A stretch of 64,000 bases of DNA, taken from contig NZ_CP113061.1 in NCBI RefSeq assembly GCF_026625745.1, positions 744,001-808,000 of the forward strand. The letters run 5' to 3'. This stretch comes from Asticcacaulis sp. SL142 (GTDB lineage Bacteria > Pseudomonadota > Alphaproteobacteria > Caulobacterales > Caulobacteraceae). How positions within the stretch are numbered: position 1 is the first letter of the stretch; every line of letters begins with the position of its first letter. Below the pieces are notes generated by a model. It was not told the origin of the DNA. It worked only from the letters and a program-made list of their open reading frames with translations, and did no database searches. Below, piece by piece: positions 19,009-29,495 of the stretch. Made by a program: the position numbers and the translations under genes.

Positions 19009-19914
19009 TTAAGCCTGACCACCCATCATTGAAGCGACTTCAGCCGCGAAGTCTTCAGTCTTTTTCTCTACGCCTTCTCCCAGAGCCAGACGCGTAAAGG
19101 CGGTGACCTTCACATCGGTGCCGAGCGACTTAGCGGTTTCCGCAACGAACTGCTCGATGGTTTGATCCGGGTTCATGACGAAGGATTGCTTCAGAAGCAC
19201 GACTTCTTCAAAGAACTTACGTATCCGGCCTTCGACCATTTTCTCGACCACGCCTGCGGGCTTGCCCGATTCCAGCGCTTGCTCGGTGAAAATCGCCTTT
19301 TCACGCTCAACCGCCGCCGGATCGATATCGTCCGTCGACAGCGAGATCGGCTGGGTAGCGGCGATATGCATAGCGATCTTGCGGCCCATATCGTTGAGTG
19401 CCGCCGGATCACCTGCCGATTCAACCGCAACCAGAACGGCGATACGACCGAGGTCCGGTGCAATTGAGTTGTGGATGTAGCTGGCGACTACGCCTTCGGA
19501 AACCGAATGCTTAGCCAAACGACGCACCATCATGTTCTCACCAATATTGGCGATCAGGTTGGTGATTTCGTCATTAACCGCCGACTGCACGCCTTCGACG
19601 CTATCGGTCGACAGGGCAGCCTTACCGGCATTGCGCGCCAGAGCCTGGAACAGTTCGTTACGGGCCACGAAGTCGGTCTCAGAATTAACCTCGACCGCCG
19701 CTGCCGTCTTGCCGTCCGAAGCCACGACCACCAGACCTTCTGCCGCCACGCGGTCAGACTTCTTGGCAGCCTTGGACAGGCCCTTGGTACGCAGCCAGTC
19801 CATGGATGCTTCGATGTCGCCACCGTTCTCAGACAAGGCCTTTTTGCAATCCATCATGCCGGAGCCGGATTTTTCGCGCAGTTCCTTCACGAGAGAGGCT
19901 GTAATTTCCACCAT
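19009..19914 (-). CDS. tsf: Translation elongation factor Ts
   Basis: 301 residues from the ATG at 19914; GGAGG five bases upstream decides this start over an ATG four codons earlier. EF-Ts exchanges GDP for GTP on EF-Tu. The N-terminal domain has [16 protein letters not shown], and [10 protein letters not shown] is the EF-Tu contact signature. It is paired with rpsB, 162 bases downstream of it. Confidence 0.97.
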   Translation of the reverse strand: MVEITASLVKELREKSGSGMMDCKKALSENGGDIEASMDWLRTKGLSKAAKKSDRVAAEGLVVVASDGKTAAAVEVNSETDFVARNELFQALARNAGKAALSTDSVEGVQSAVNDEITNLIANIGENMMVRRLAKHSVSEGVVASYIHNSIAPDLGRIAVLVAVESAGDPAALNDMGRKIAMHIAATQPISLSTDDIDPAAVEREKAIFTEQALESGKPAGVVEKMVEGRIRKFFEEVVLLKQSFVMNPDQTIEQFVAETAKSLGTDVKVTAFTRLALGEGVEKKTEDFAAEVASMMGGQA

Positions 19915-19985
19915 GGAATCCTCCATAAATTTAAAAAGTTAAACCGTATGAGCTAACCTTAGCTCACGGGTGTTGCCATTTAACG

Positions 19986-20075
19986 ACAACGGAGCCTGAC
20001 AGGACTCAGACTCCGTTGTGAAATCTTAAGTCAGGATCAATCAGGTGCCTTCAGGCTCGATTGATCCTGAAGGCA
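19986..20075 (-). promoter_or_regulatory. Set of hairpins between rpsB and tsf, two mutually exclusive
   Basis: Just after the rpsB stop, TGCCTTCAGG (20046-20055) pairs with CCTGAAGGCA (20066-20075). An overlapping alternative pairs TCAGGATCAATC (20031-20042) with GATTGATCCTGA (20059-20070), 12 bp perfect; the two cannot coexist. A third hairpin pairs ACAACGGAG (19986-19994) with CTCCGTTGT (20011-20019). None has a U-run, so simple termination is unlikely; attenuation, processing or mRNA protection is possible. Confidence 0.6.
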
Positions 20076-20076
20076 T

Positions 20077-20853
20077 TTAGGCCTCGGTAGCTGCGTCGGC
20101 CTCAGCCGCCAGAGCCGGTTCGACCGGAGCTTCAGAAGCGCCCAGATCAACACCAGACGCCACTTGACCCGCGGCCAGACCATCCAGAACCGCATCAGCG
20201 ATCAGGTCGCAATAGAGCTGCAACGCGCGCGCCGCATCGTCATTGCCCGGAACCGGATAGGTGATGCCGTCAGGATCGGAGTTGGAGTCGAGGATGCCGA
20301 TCACAGGAATATTCAGCTTGCGCGCTTCCTGAATGGCGATCGATTCCTTATTGGTATCGATCACGAACATCAGGTCGGGGATACCGCCCATGTCCTTGAT
20401 GCCGCCCAGAGACAGTTCAAGCTTTTCACGCTCACGGGTAAGCGTCAGAAGTTCCTTCTTGGAACGACCAGCCGGGTTACCGTCCAGAACGCCTTCCAGT
20501 TCGCGCAGACGCGCGATCGAACCGGAAATGGTGCGCCAGTTTGTCAGCGTGCCGCCCAACCAACGGTGATTGACATAATACTGAGCCGAGCGCTTAGCCG
20601 CCACCGCAACCGGGCCAGAGGCCTGACGCTTGGTGCCTACGAAAAGAACGCGGCCACCGCTTGCGGCGACTTCACGCGCCTTAAGCAGCGCCTGATGGAA
20701 CAGAGGCAAGCTCTGCGACAGATCAATAATATGGATGTTGGAACGCGAACCAAACAGGTAACGCTCCATCTTCGGGTTCCAGCGGTGAGTCTGGTGACCA
20801 AAGTGCGCGCCAGCTTCCAGCAGCAGGCGCATAGACAGTTCAGGCATAGCCAT
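20077..20853 (-). CDS. rpsB: 30S ribosomal protein S2
   Basis: 258 residues from the ATG at 20853, preceded by AAGGA at 8 bases. S2 signatures are [27 protein letters not shown] and [12 protein letters not shown]. The C-terminus has an Ala/Glu-rich tail of about 30 residues, common in alphaproteobacteria. The gene is followed by tsf. Confidence 0.97.
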   Translation of the reverse strand: MAMPELSMRLLLEAGAHFGHQTHRWNPKMERYLFGSRSNIHIIDLSQSLPLFHQALLKAREVAASGGRVLFVGTKRQASGPVAVAAKRSAQYYVNHRWLGGTLTNWRTISGSIARLRELEGVLDGNPAGRSKKELLTLTREREKLELSLGGIKDMGGIPDLMFVIDTNKESIAIQEARKLNIPVIGILDSNSDPDGITYPVPGNDDAARALQLYCDLIADAVLDGLAAGQVASGVDLGASEAPVEPALAAEADAATEA

Positions 20854-21056
20854 AAATTTATTCCTTCTTCCGATAAACCTCCGCAAACAGTTCAGTTCTC
20901 CGAATGGAGGAACCTCGGTTAGCGACGAGTGACGGATGTCACCGCGCCGCGCGTTTGCGTGCGAGATGGGGGCAACTAGGCATTATTTTAGCAAAAATCA
21001 AGCAAAATCCAGAAAGCCATTGGGAAAACCGTTTAGCCAGAGCTGAATAATCGTGC
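20854..21056 (-). promoter_or_regulatory. rpsB leader and probable promoter region
   Basis: The gap between dnaE and rpsB holds a minus-strand GCTAAAAT at 20985-20992, close to the -10 consensus used in Caulobacter, but no convincing -35. Downstream hairpins are GTGAC-GTCAC (20929-20942) and GTTCCTCC-GGAGAAC (20895-20913). S2 is known to repress its own operon through the leader in other bacteria; whether these stems do so is inference. Confidence 0.4.
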
Positions 21057-24000
21057 TTAGATGTCTTCGTAATATAAAACGCCAGCCATCGATTTCAAGG
21101 CCCCGCGCAGATGACCATCTAGTCTATAGCGATCTGGTAATTTAATTTCGACTTCCCGGTCAGAGCCCAGCTCTGTCAAAAGGCTGATTTCCCCTCCCGA
21201 TGGCGTCTTAGACTTATCCAAAAACTCTTTGAGGGTCACAATATCCAATCCTCGTGACGAGACATGTAACCGCAGTCCGATATCATCCATTTTGAGCGTG
21301 TCAGCCATGAGCGCGGCCTCATCTCCGAACATGCGCATTTCGCCTTCACGGCCGCCCTTACAGCGAACCTTCACAACTATTGATTTCCCAGGGTCGAGCA
21401 CTTCGCGGCAACGGCGCAAGGCTTCAGGCTGAAACATGACCTCATATTCCCCAGTCGGATCAGACAAGGTTACAAAGGCAAATTTTTCACCCGATTGCGC
21501 CGAGGCACGCTCCTGGCGTCGGCGCACAACCCCCGCCATGCGAAAGGCTTCCTGTCCTTCCGATGCTAGCCCCACAGCCTCAGCATAAAGCGTGACGCTC
21601 CGACGTTTGAAAACGTCCAGCATATCGCCCAAAGGATGCCCAGACAGATAAAACCCAACCGCCGCCAATTCATCATCCAGACTGTCCGGACCGGAATTAC
21701 TCGCAACTTTTGGCAAACGTGGACGCGCCGCCTCTGTGGCACCAAACAAGGTCACCTGAGAAGAAGCCCGTTCCGCCGCCACACTTTGGGCATAAGCCAT
21801 CAAAATATCTGCAGCCTTTACGATTTGGGTGCGGTTAGGATGGATTGAATCAAAAGCGCCCGCTTTCGCGAGATTTTCAATTGCGCGTTTGTTGACGGCT
21901 TTCGGATCGATACGTTCAAGAAAATCGAACAAGTCTTTAAATTTGCCACCTTCTTCACGGACCTGAACCACGGTCTGCATAGCTTCAAAGCCAACATTTC
22001 GGATGGCTCCCAACGCGTACAACACCTCGCCATTTTCAACATCGAAATCCGCCATGGATCGATTAATATCCGGCGGGCAAATCTTCACGCCGAAACGGCG
22101 AGCATCCTGATAAAACACGGCCAGCTTATCGGTGTTGGCGATATCAAGGCTAAGCGTTGCCGCAAAAAACTCGACCGGATGGTTGGCCTTTAGATAGCCG
22201 GTTTGATACGAAATAAAGGCATAGGCGGCCGCGTGCGATTTGTTAAAACCGTAGCCCGCGAACTTATTCACAAGTTCAAAAATTGAGTCCGACCGCCTTG
22301 GGTCAACGCCTTTTTCACTCGCACCGGAAATAAACCTTGCCTTTTGCAAGTCCATTTCTTCTTTTTTCTTCTTACCCATAGCCCGACGCAGAAGGTCGGC
22401 TTCGCCCAGACTGTAACCTGACAGGATTTGAGCGATCTGCATCACCTGTTCCTGATAGATGATAACCCCGTAAGTTTCTTTCAGTACCGGTTCAAGACTG
22501 GGGTGCAGCATGTCGATTTCAGCACGACCGAACTTACGATCAACATAGGTATCGATATTGTCCATTGGTCCTGGACGATAGAGCGATATCAAGGCCGTAA
22601 TTTCTTCAATCGAACCGCAGCGCATCTTGCGCAGGGTGTCACGCATACCCTGACTTTCAAGCTGGAACACGCCGATAGACTGACCTGAAGCCAAAAGTTC
22701 ATAGGTCGGACCATCATCCAATGGCAGAGTCGAGAAATTAATCTCCACGCCCCGTTTACGCAAATATTTCATCGCACGATCAAGTACAGTCAGGGTTTTC
22801 AGCCCCAGAAAGTCAAACTTTACAAGACCAGCACTTTCCACCCATTTCATATTGAATTGGGTCGCCGGAATATCTGAACGCGGATCACGGTAAAGCGGCA
22901 CTAATTCCGTTAACGGGCGATCGCCAATAACGATACCGGCCGCGTGGGTCGATGCGTTACGGTATAATCCCTCAAGTCTTAGGGCTGTATCCAACAGCTT
23001 TCTGACCGGTTCTTCATCCTTGGCGGCTTGCCGTAGCCGAGGTTCAACATCAAGCGCCTGTGCCAGAGTCACCGGATTAGCAGGATTAGCGGGGATCATC
23101 TTAGCGAGACGGTCAACCTGCCCTAATGGCAACTGCATGACCCTCCCGACGTCGCGCAAAACAGCGCGTGCCTGGAGCGTACCAAAAGTAATGATCTGTG
23201 CGACGCGATCACGCCCGTACTTATTCTGAACATAGGTGATGACTTCTTCGCGCCGCTCCTGACAAAAATCGATATCGAAATCGGGCATGGAGACGCGTTC
23301 AGGATTAAGGAACCGCTCAAAAAGCAATCCAAACCGCAGAGGATCAAGATCGGTAATGGTCAGGGCCCAAGCCACAAGCGAACCAGCCCCCGACCCCCGG
23401 CCCGGCCCGACCGGCACACCATGAGATTTCCCCCACTTGATAAAGTCCGAAACGATCAGAAAATAACCCGGAAACCCCATATTTTGGATCACGCCAATTT
23501 CGCGTTCTAAACGATCCCAGTAATCCTGCTCAGGAAATGCAGGCTTCACCTCGGTCAATCTCTGCTTAAGCCCTTCCCGTGCCTGAAATGCCAGTTCTTC
23601 AGCCTCGTTACGGCCATCACCTGTGTCAAATCTTGGCAGAATCGGATCACGTTTAGCCACCAGAAATGCGCATCTCTTGGCAATCTCAAGCGTGTTGTCA
23701 CAAGCTTCTGGCAGATCTTTAAATACCTCACGCATTTCACTTGCGGGGCGCAACCAATGATCTTTAGTTACCTTACGCCTGTCAGATACCCCCATGAACG
23801 TGCTATCAGAGATGCACAATAAGGCTTCGTGAGCCTTGTAAAGATCTGCGCTACCAAAATAGGCATCATTAGTCGCCACCAACGGAATATCATGGCCATA
23901 AGCGTATTCAACAAGCCCAGCCTCAGCCATGCCGCGCTCAACACCGCCCATACCATAACCAGTATCATGCCGCTGAAGCTCAATATAAAATCGGTCACCG

Positions 24001-24500
24001 AAAATTTCATGCATAGCTTTAAGAGCGACGCATGCTTCATCGGGTTTATTTTGCTTGAATAGTGGATCGACCGGGCCATCAGGCCCGCCCGATAAAAGTA
24101 TCAACCCTTGGTTATAGGCCGCAATTTGATCCCACGTAACATGAGGTTCTTCGATGCCATCTGACTCGACATAGGCAACCGAAGATAAATGACACAGATT
24201 GAGATAACCCCGCTCATCTTGAGCCAGCAGAACAACCGTAGGAATACGCGCCCACTTCTCGGTCAAACCGCCGCCAATACCTTTGACAGGTAGGGCACAA
24301 CCAATAATTGGCTGCACTCCGACGTCCTTACAGGTTTGGGAAAATTCAAGCGCACCGTAGAGATTACAGCGATCGGCAATCGCAATCGCTGGCATTGAAA
24401 GATTTTGCGCCAGCTTGCCCATATCATAGGCCTTTATGGCCCCTTCAAGCAGAGAGTAGGCTGAACGAACCCTCAGATGAATAAATCCGGTCTCGCTCAT
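21057..24500 (-). CDS. dnaE: DNA polymerase III alpha subunit
   Basis: 1147 residues, the normal DnaE1 length. The N-terminal PHP domain starts [18 protein letters not shown]. The catalytic acidic residues are Asp407 and Asp409 in PDFDIDF, followed by CQERREEVI. The nearby [14 protein letters not shown] and [12 protein letters not shown] segments are also family-typical. A helix-hairpin-helix and OB-fold region occupy the last third. This is the replicative enzyme, not the mutagenic DnaE2, which lies in imuAB operons. A GGAG lies 7 bases before the ATG. It starts 43 bases after the small SidA-like ORF, so the two may share a transcript. Confidence 0.97.
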   Translation of the reverse strand: MSETGFIHLRVRSAYSLLEGAIKAYDMGKLAQNLSMPAIAIADRCNLYGALEFSQTCKDVGVQPIIGCALPVKGIGGGLTEKWARIPTVVLLAQDERGYLNLCHLSSVAYVESDGIEEPHVTWDQIAAYNQGLILLSGGPDGPVDPLFKQNKPDEACVALKAMHEIFGDRFYIELQRHDTGYGMGGVERGMAEAGLVEYAYGHDIPLVATNDAYFGSADLYKAHEALLCISDSTFMGVSDRRKVTKDHWLRPASEMREVFKDLPEACDNTLEIAKRCAFLVAKRDPILPRFDTGDGRNEAEELAFQAREGLKQRLTEVKPAFPEQDYWDRLEREIGVIQNMGFPGYFLIVSDFIKWGKSHGVPVGPGRGSGAGSLVAWALTITDLDPLRFGLLFERFLNPERVSMPDFDIDFCQERREEVITYVQNKYGRDRVAQIITFGTLQARAVLRDVGRVMQLPLGQVDRLAKMIPANPANPVTLAQALDVEPRLRQAAKDEEPVRKLLDTALRLEGLYRNASTHAAGIVIGDRPLTELVPLYRDPRSDIPATQFNMKWVESAGLVKFDFLGLKTLTVLDRAMKYLRKRGVEINFSTLPLDDGPTYELLASGQSIGVFQLESQGMRDTLRKMRCGSIEEITALISLYRPGPMDNIDTYVDRKFGRAEIDMLHPSLEPVLKETYGVIIYQEQVMQIAQILSGYSLGEADLLRRAMGKKKKEEMDLQKARFISGASEKGVDPRRSDSIFELVNKFAGYGFNKSHAAAYAFISYQTGYLKANHPVEFFAATLSLDIANTDKLAVFYQDARRFGVKICPPDINRSMADFDVENGEVLYALGAIRNVGFEAMQTVVQVREEGGKFKDLFDFLERIDPKAVNKRAIENLAKAGAFDSIHPNRTQIVKAADILMAYAQSVAAERASSQVTLFGATEAARPRLPKVASNSGPDSLDDELAAVGFYLSGHPLGDMLDVFKRRSVTLYAEAVGLASEGQEAFRMAGVVRRRQERASAQSGEKFAFVTLSDPTGEYEVMFQPEALRRCREVLDPGKSIVVKVRCKGGREGEMRMFGDEAALMADTLKMDDIGLRLHVSSRGLDIVTLKEFLDKSKTPSGGEISLLTELGSDREVEIKLPDRYRLDGHLRGALKSMAGVLYYEDI

Positions 24501-24543
24501 ATTCGTCTCCGCCAGAGGTTTGCTTAAGGTGAGATTACCCGAT

Positions 24544-24633
24544 TCACGCTACCAGCATAGACAATTGGCAAACAACCCACACAAAGCCAGCGACCGATGC
24601 AAAGGACAGCAAATTATGTAATGTCGAAACCAT
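24544..24633 (-). CDS. sidA: SidA-like 29-residue membrane protein, putative SOS-induced division inhibitor
   Basis: The ATG at 24633 opens a 29-codon frame ending TGA at 24544; an in-frame TAA lies just upstream, so this is the only start. CGGAG stands 7 bases before the ATG. The product begins [16 protein letters not shown] and continues with a hydrophobic stretch containing FVWVV, enough for one membrane segment. C. crescentus SidA is a 29-residue SOS-induced inner-membrane inhibitor of FtsW/FtsN-dependent division. Length, topology, two near-consensus LexA boxes upstream and the place beside dnaE all fit that protein. I could not align to it, so the identity is inference. The overlapping 60-codon frame has no ribosome binding site. 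Confidence 0.6.
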   Translation of the reverse strand: MVSTLHNLLSFASVAGFVWVVCQLSMLVA

Positions 24634-24667
24634 TTTCGCACTCCGTTAAATTCATGCTTTGTTCTAT

Positions 24668-24715
24668 ATTCCCCATTTGTTCCAAACGCAAATAAATTAT
24701 GCACATAACAGGAAC
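24668..24715 (-). promoter_or_regulatory. Two candidate LexA (SOS) boxes upstream of the sidA-like ORF and dnaE
   Basis: Alphaproteobacterial LexA binds GTTC-N7-GTTC. Here ATTC-N7-GTTC is at 24668-24682 (plus reading) and GTTC-N7-GTGC at 24701-24715 (minus reading); each matches 7 of 8 bases. They lie 35-82 bases upstream of the small ORF. A minus-strand TTGTTC, 17 bases, TATTTG could be the promoter overlapped by the second box. The surrounding gap is AT-rich. Confidence 0.45.
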
Positions 24716-24749
24716 AAAAATAACAATGCATTGATTTTAAGAGATTAAA

Positions 24750-25454
24750 TTAAACGGAACCCGTGGACAATTCCGTGAGTTTTCCGTTCTGAATGGTCAC
24801 AACCCGATCCATATGTCTGGCGAGTTCCAGATTATGGGTCGCAATCAGTGCCGCGACCTGCTGATGACGAACCGTTTGCTTCAGCGCCTCAAAGACCTGT
24901 TTCGAGGTATCCGGATCGAGGTTACCCGTGGGCTCATCGGCCAATAACAATCTGGGACTGTTGACCAAAGCCCGCGCAATCGCCACCCGCTGCTGCTCAC
25001 CGCCAGAGAGTTGTGCGGGTTGATGGTTCAGGCGCTCGCCCAAGCCTACCTGCTCAAGCAAAGCCTTGGCGCGCGCCTCAGCCTCACGCACAGACCGGCC
25101 CAGAACTCTCTGAGGCAGTGCCACATTGCCCAGAGCGGTAAACTCAGGCAAGAGATGGTGAAACTGGTACACAAAGCCGATTTTGGTCAGTCGTGCCCGC
25201 GTGCGCAGCTTATCATTGGCGCGAGTAAGATCTTCACCATCAATAATTAATTGCGCTTCTTCGGAGGTTTCCAGCAAGCCAACGCAATGCAATAGCGAAG
25301 ACTTCCCTGAACCGGACGGCCCAACAAGACCAACCACTTCACCCGCATAGAGATCAAGATCGACATCTTTGAGCACTTCAAGTTGCGCGCCTTCGGCAAC
25401 ATTATAAGTGCGGTTCAGGCCACGCAACGACATGACAACATTTTTATTACTCAT
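24750..25454 (-). CDS. lolD: Lipoprotein-releasing ABC transporter ATPase
   Basis: 234 residues with a complete ABC ATPase: Walker [11 protein letters not shown], signature [15 protein letters not shown] and Walker [13 protein letters not shown]. With the LolC/E permease it extracts lipoproteins from the inner membrane and passes them to LolA. It overlaps the permease gene by 8 bases. MacB-type ATPases are similar, but the partner decides for LolD. Confidence 0.94.
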   Translation of the reverse strand: MSNKNVVMSLRGLNRTYNVAEGAQLEVLKDVDLDLYAGEVVGLVGPSGSGKSSLLHCVGLLETSEEAQLIIDGEDLTRANDKLRTRARLTKIGFVYQFHHLLPEFTALGNVALPQRVLGRSVREAEARAKALLEQVGLGERLNHQPAQLSGGEQQRVAIARALVNSPRLLLADEPTGNLDPDTSKQVFEALKQTVRHQQVAALIATHNLELARHMDRVVTIQNGKLTELSTGSV

Positions 25455-26742
25455 AACGTAGCGCCTCTACGGGCTCCAAACGGGCGGCCCGCATCGCTGG
25501 CGGCAAGGTCGACAAACATGCTGCCAACAAAGACCAGAACACCACAAACGCCACTTCGGCAGGCTCAATCTTGGCCGGAATATAGGACAGGTAATAGACG
25601 TCCGGGTTGAAGACTTTAGTTTGAGTCACGAACTCAACAAACTGCTGTATCGGACGAATAAACATACAGAAAACCACACCTAGCATAACCCCCGCTATGG
25701 TTCCGCCTGCGCCCAAAGTAGCCCCCGACAAGAAGAATATTTTCATAATCGAAGACCTGTCCGCGCCAAAGGTGCGCAGTATCGCAATGTCTTTGCCCTT
25801 ATTCTTTACCAGCATGACAAGGCCGGAAATAATGTTCATGGCCGCAATCGTGACGATCAGGCTTAGGATCAAGCGCATGACGTTGCGCTCGACCTGAAGC
25901 GCGCCCCATAGTGAGGCATTGCGTTCCGTCCAGTCCTGAACGATCCCGCCCTGACCCGCGGCGTTTACGATCTGGGGGCGGATGGACTGGATCTGATATG
26001 GGTCAGTGACTTTGAGTTCAAGCGCGTCCCACTCCCCTTCTCTGTCGAAGAAAAGCTGGGCCTGTTCGATCGGCATATACACAAAGGACGCATCAAGCTC
26101 ACTGACACCTACTTTGAAAACACCCGCGACCGTATAGGTTTTACGGCGTGGAATGGCGCCAAACGCTGTGGATGTCCCCGGCGTCAAAAGGGAAAGATCA
26201 TCGCCTGGGCCCACGCCCATATCGCGCGCCATGCCGTCACCGATCAGGATATTGTCACCGCCATAGTCGCCCACACCGAAATCCTTGATGGAGCCTTCGG
26301 TGATGTTTTCGACGACAATGGGTGTTTCTTTAAGGGTTTTGGCATCGACGCCGCGGATATAGGCCAGACCAGCCACGCCCTGAACATTCTGCGCCATGCC
26401 CGGAGACTGCACGAATGGCGAGACCTGCGTCACACCCGGCACGGCCTCAAGACGCTTGACCATGTCATCACGATGACCAAAATCGTTGATCGCCATGCCA
26501 CCGACATAGGCGTGGCCGTTGAACGCCAGAAGCCGCGACATCATTTCATCGCGAAATCCATTCATAACTGCCATGACGATAATCAGAACCGCCACCGACA
26601 GCATGACGCCAACAAAGCTAATGATCGAAATCAGCGCCACCCCGCCGTCTTTGCGTTTAGCCCGCAGATAGCGAAACGCCAGATCAAGCTCCCACAGGGA
26701 AAAACCCAGGGTTTTCTTTGGCTTTGGTGGCACATCTGACAT
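25447..26742 (-). CDS. lolC: Lipoprotein-releasing system permease, LolC/LolE family
   Basis: 431 residues. One membrane segment near residue 50 (ISIISFVGVMLSVAVLIIV) is followed by a large periplasmic domain and three C-terminal segments, the standard LolC/E topology. The N-terminal FRYLRAKRKDGG is family-typical. Only one permease gene accompanies lolD, so the complex is probably a homodimer, as in organisms with a single LolF-type protein. The exact name among LolC, LolE and LolF is therefore open. Confidence 0.9.
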   Translation of the reverse strand: MSDVPPKPKKTLGFSLWELDLAFRYLRAKRKDGGVALISIISFVGVMLSVAVLIIVMAVMNGFRDEMMSRLLAFNGHAYVGGMAINDFGHRDDMVKRLEAVPGVTQVSPFVQSPGMAQNVQGVAGLAYIRGVDAKTLKETPIVVENITEGSIKDFGVGDYGGDNILIGDGMARDMGVGPGDDLSLLTPGTSTAFGAIPRRKTYTVAGVFKVGVSELDASFVYMPIEQAQLFFDREGEWDALELKVTDPYQIQSIRPQIVNAAGQGGIVQDWTERNASLWGALQVERNVMRLILSLIVTIAAMNIISGLVMLVKNKGKDIAILRTFGADRSSIMKIFFLSGATLGAGGTIAGVMLGVVFCMFIRPIQQFVEFVTQTKVFNPDVYYLSYIPAKIEPAEVAFVVFWSLLAACLSTLPPAMRAARLEPVEALRYE

Positions 26743-26747
26743 ATGGG

Positions 26748-28064
26748 TTATGCCTTTGTCAGTTGATCGAGAACGGCATCAAATTCTGCGGTGTGGCGTT
26801 CACCCGTCTTACGGTGTTTGATTTCAACCTTACCTTCGGCCAGTCCTTTGGGCCCGATGATCAATTGCCAGGGGATGCCGATCAGATCCATAGAAGCAAA
26901 CTTGGCTCCGGGGCGGTCGTCGGTATCGTCATAAAGTACAGACTTGCCTGCGGCTTCTAACGCTGCATAGGCCTTTTCGCAAGCAGCATCACACGCGGCG
27001 TCCCCTGCCCGCAGGTTGATCAGGGCGACATCGAAGGGTGCCACGCTCTCAGGCCATATAATACCGGCATCATCATGGCTGGCTTCGATAATACCACCGA
27101 TCAGACGCGACACACCAACACCGTATGATCCCATATGGACATGGGTTTGCGTCCCGTCAGGGCCATTGACGGCGGCATTCATCGGCTCGGAATATTTCTT
27201 GCCGAAGTTGAAGATGTGGCCGACTTCGATCCCGCGCGCAGAGAGCTGTTTGTCCGCAGGTACGGCGCCAAAGGCCGCTTCATCGTGCATTTCTTCGGTA
27301 GCGGCATAAAGCGCTGTGCGCTCATCGACGATGGCTTGCAGATCATCCCAGTCAACATTATCGCCGGGGGCTGGCATGTCGACCAGATCTCTATGGCAGA
27401 AGACGGCACTTTCGCCGGTATCGGCCAGAATAATGAACTCGTGGCTCAGGTCGCCACCGATCGGGCCGGTATCGGCGCGCATGGGCACCGCCTTAAGACC
27501 CAAACGTGAGAAGGTGTTGAGGTAGGCCACAAACATGCGGTTATAGGCCTTACGGGCCGCCGCTTCATCGATATCGAAGCTATAGGCATCTTTCATCAGG
27601 AATTCACGGCCACGCATCACGCCAAAGCGTGGGCGCTGCTCATCGCGGAATTTCCACTGGATATGGTAGAGGTTAAGCGGCAGGCTTTTGTACGACCGGA
27701 CATAGGCGCGGAAAATTTCCGTGATCATTTCCTCATTGGTCGGCCCGTAGAGCAGTTCACGCTCATGGCGGTCCTTAATGCGCAGCATTTCCTGGCCGTA
27801 GTCTTCATACCGGCCGGATTCACGCCAAAGATCCGCCAGTTGCAAAGTCGGCATCAGAACCTCAATGGCACCGGCCTTTTGCATTTCCTCATGGACGATC
27901 TTTTCGATCTTCTTCAAGACCCGCAAGCCCAACGGCAGCCAGGCATAGATGCCCGCAGCTTCCTGACGGATCATGCCGGTGCGCAACATAAGGCGGTGCG
28001 AGACGATCTGGGCTTCGGAGGGGTTTTCTTTGAGGATGGGCAGGAAATAGCGCGACAGGCGCAT
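26748..28064 (-). CDS. proS: Prolyl-tRNA synthetase, short alphaproteobacterial form
   Basis: 438 residues. A class II synthetase charging tRNA-Pro. Motif 2 is seen around [21 protein letters not shown] and motif 3 around [15 protein letters not shown]. The protein lacks the roughly 180-residue editing insertion of the E. coli enzyme, as is usual for alphaproteobacteria. Only 5 bases separate it from the LolC/E gene. Confidence 0.96.
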   Translation of the reverse strand: MRLSRYFLPILKENPSEAQIVSHRLMLRTGMIRQEAAGIYAWLPLGLRVLKKIEKIVHEEMQKAGAIEVLMPTLQLADLWRESGRYEDYGQEMLRIKDRHERELLYGPTNEEMITEIFRAYVRSYKSLPLNLYHIQWKFRDEQRPRFGVMRGREFLMKDAYSFDIDEAAARKAYNRMFVAYLNTFSRLGLKAVPMRADTGPIGGDLSHEFIILADTGESAVFCHRDLVDMPAPGDNVDWDDLQAIVDERTALYAATEEMHDEAAFGAVPADKQLSARGIEVGHIFNFGKKYSEPMNAAVNGPDGTQTHVHMGSYGVGVSRLIGGIIEASHDDAGIIWPESVAPFDVALINLRAGDAACDAACEKAYAALEAAGKSVLYDDTDDRPGAKFASMDLIGIPWQLIIGPKGLAEGKVEIKHRKTGERHTAEFDAVLDQLTKA

Positions 28065-28144
28065 GAGCAGTATCCGTTAAGTCTGGTTTTGATTGTGCGT
28101 GACAATTAGCGGGGTTCGCGGGCGAAAATCAACGCTTAAGGTGG

Positions 28145-28399
28145 TCAGCCGGGAAATTCCGGCAAAGGTATAAGCCCGAACTGAATAATGACCATAACCA
28201 GTGCCCAAATCCCTGCCGCAATGTAGGTTGTGGTCAGCAATTTCCTCTTAAGATTAGGCTTTACCGGTGCGCCGGGATCGCCGCCGTCGGTCGTCTCTAT
28301 CCCCGCTTCGTGGTGACTTTGGTTGCCCAGAGGCAGCACCACAAAGAATGCCGTCCACCAGATGATGATAAAAATCGCGGTGATCGTTAAGGGGCCCAT
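28145..28399 (-). CDS. DUF1467 small membrane protein
   Basis: 84 residues with two membrane segments (ITAIFIIIWWTAFFVVLPLG and TYIAAGIWALVMVII) joined by a polar loop of about 25 residues. This matches DUF1467, found widely in alphaproteobacteria, often beside proS. Its function is unknown. It sits 13 bases after argC and 80 bases before proS. Confidence 0.85.
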   Translation of the reverse strand: MGPLTITAIFIIIWWTAFFVVLPLGNQSHHEAGIETTDGGDPGAPVKPNLKRKLLTTTYIAAGIWALVMVIIQFGLIPLPEFPG

Positions 28400-28412
28400 A
28401 AAGGTGCTTTCT

Positions 28413-29351
28413 TTAAATCAAGCCTATGGTTTCGTCGAGATTCAAGGCCAAATTAAGGTTCTGAACCGCAGCGCCTGACGCGCCCTTACCCAGATTATCA
28501 AGAACCGCCACCAGACGCGCCTGCTGGCCATCTTCGTCGCCAAAGACATGGATCAGGAGGTTATTTGTATCCTTCAATAATTCAGCATCCAGCGCCTTGG
28601 TGGCCTTGGAATCTTCGAGCGACGCCACCTTGACAAAGGTTTCACCCGCATAGTGGGCGGCAAAAATCTCATGCAGCCGTGACAGCTCAGGCTCGTCCGG
28701 CAGTGCCCACAATTGTAACGGGATTTCGACAATCATGCCTTGCGCGAAACGACCTACCGCTGGCGTAAATACCGGTGGCGACTCCAAGCCTGAAAAGACC
28801 GTCATTTCCGGCAGATGCTTATGGTTCAAGCCTGTCGCGTAAATGCGGTAGTTATCCGTTGTGCCGCCATCTTCGAACTCAGCGATCATCGACTTACCGC
28901 CGCCGGAATAGCCCGAAACCGCATTGACCGTGGATGGCCAGAATGGCGGAATGACGCCAGCATCCACCAGCGGCCGCATCAGGGCAATAAAGCCCGTCGC
29001 ATAACAGCCAGGATTGGAAATACGTTTAGACGCCCGGATGTCATCACGCTGCCCCGGCGCCATTTCGGCAAAGCCGTAGGCCCAGTCCTCATGAACGCGG
29101 TGCGCGGTCGAAGCATCGATAATCTTGACATCCGGATTTTCAACCAAGCTGACCGCTTCACGCGCAGCCTCATCCGGCAGGCACAGGATCACGGCATCTG
29201 CGGCATTGATGGCCGCCTTGCGCGCAGCGGCATCTTTGCGAACAGCCTCATCCAAACGGATCAGTTCGATTTCAGGACGCAGTTCAAGACGCTTACGGAT
29301 CAAAAGCCCGGTCGTACCGACATCGCCGTCAATGAAAACCTTATGAGACAT
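28413..29351 (-). CDS. argC: N-acetyl-gamma-glutamyl-phosphate reductase (type 2)
   Basis: 312 residues, the shorter type 2 ArgC. It reduces N-acetylglutamyl phosphate with NADPH in arginine synthesis. The N-terminal GDVGTTGLLIRKRL is the nucleotide-binding loop, and the catalytic Cys116 lies in ISNPGCYATG. CGGAG stands 8 bases before the ATG. It follows the terminator of rplM-rpsI, and in many alphaproteobacteria argC lies beside these ribosomal genes. Confidence 0.95.
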   Translation of the reverse strand: MSHKVFIDGDVGTTGLLIRKRLELRPEIELIRLDEAVRKDAAARKAAINAADAVILCLPDEAAREAVSLVENPDVKIIDASTAHRVHEDWAYGFAEMAPGQRDDIRASKRISNPGCYATGFIALMRPLVDAGVIPPFWPSTVNAVSGYSGGGKSMIAEFEDGGTTDNYRIYATGLNHKHLPEMTVFSGLESPPVFTPAVGRFAQGMIVEIPLQLWALPDEPELSRLHEIFAAHYAGETFVKVASLEDSKATKALDAELLKDTNNLLIHVFGDEDGQQARLVAVLDNLGKGASGAAVQNLNLALNLDETIGLI

Positions 29352-29395
29352 GGCTTAGCTCCGTTTGTATCCCACCCTACGTCAAAGAGTGGTGT

Positions 29396-29426
29396 AAAAA
29401 AAGTGCGGAGCCTTTCGACCCCGCAC
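29396..29426 (-). terminator. Rho-independent terminator of rplM-rpsI
   Basis: On the minus strand GTGCGG and CCGCAC form a 6-bp stem around a 12-base loop, directly followed by seven T. It lies about 70 bases after the rpsI stop. Confidence 0.85.
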
Positions 29427-29461
29427 CGGATAGTCTGATGAGCATTGACAGCCGCCCCAGA

Positions 29462-29495
29462 CACCCGGTTTCGGGTGCAGGGGCCGCGCCCCTGC
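29462..29495 (-). terminator. Two GC-rich hairpins directly after rpsI
   Basis: CACCCG-GTTT-CGGGTG at 29462-29477 and GCAGGGG with CCCCTGC at 29477-29495, the second touching the rpsI stop codon. Neither has a U-run. They may block exonucleases or help the downstream terminator. Confidence 0.5.

Noticed and set aside
20164-20922. 252-codon frame antisense to rpsB
   Set aside because: Lies wholly opposite a ribosomal gene and its leader; shadow of codon bias.
24549-24731. 60-codon Cys-rich frame overlapping the sidA-like gene
   Set aside because: No ribosome binding site at its ATG and no recognisable composition; the 29-codon frame with CGGAG fits better.
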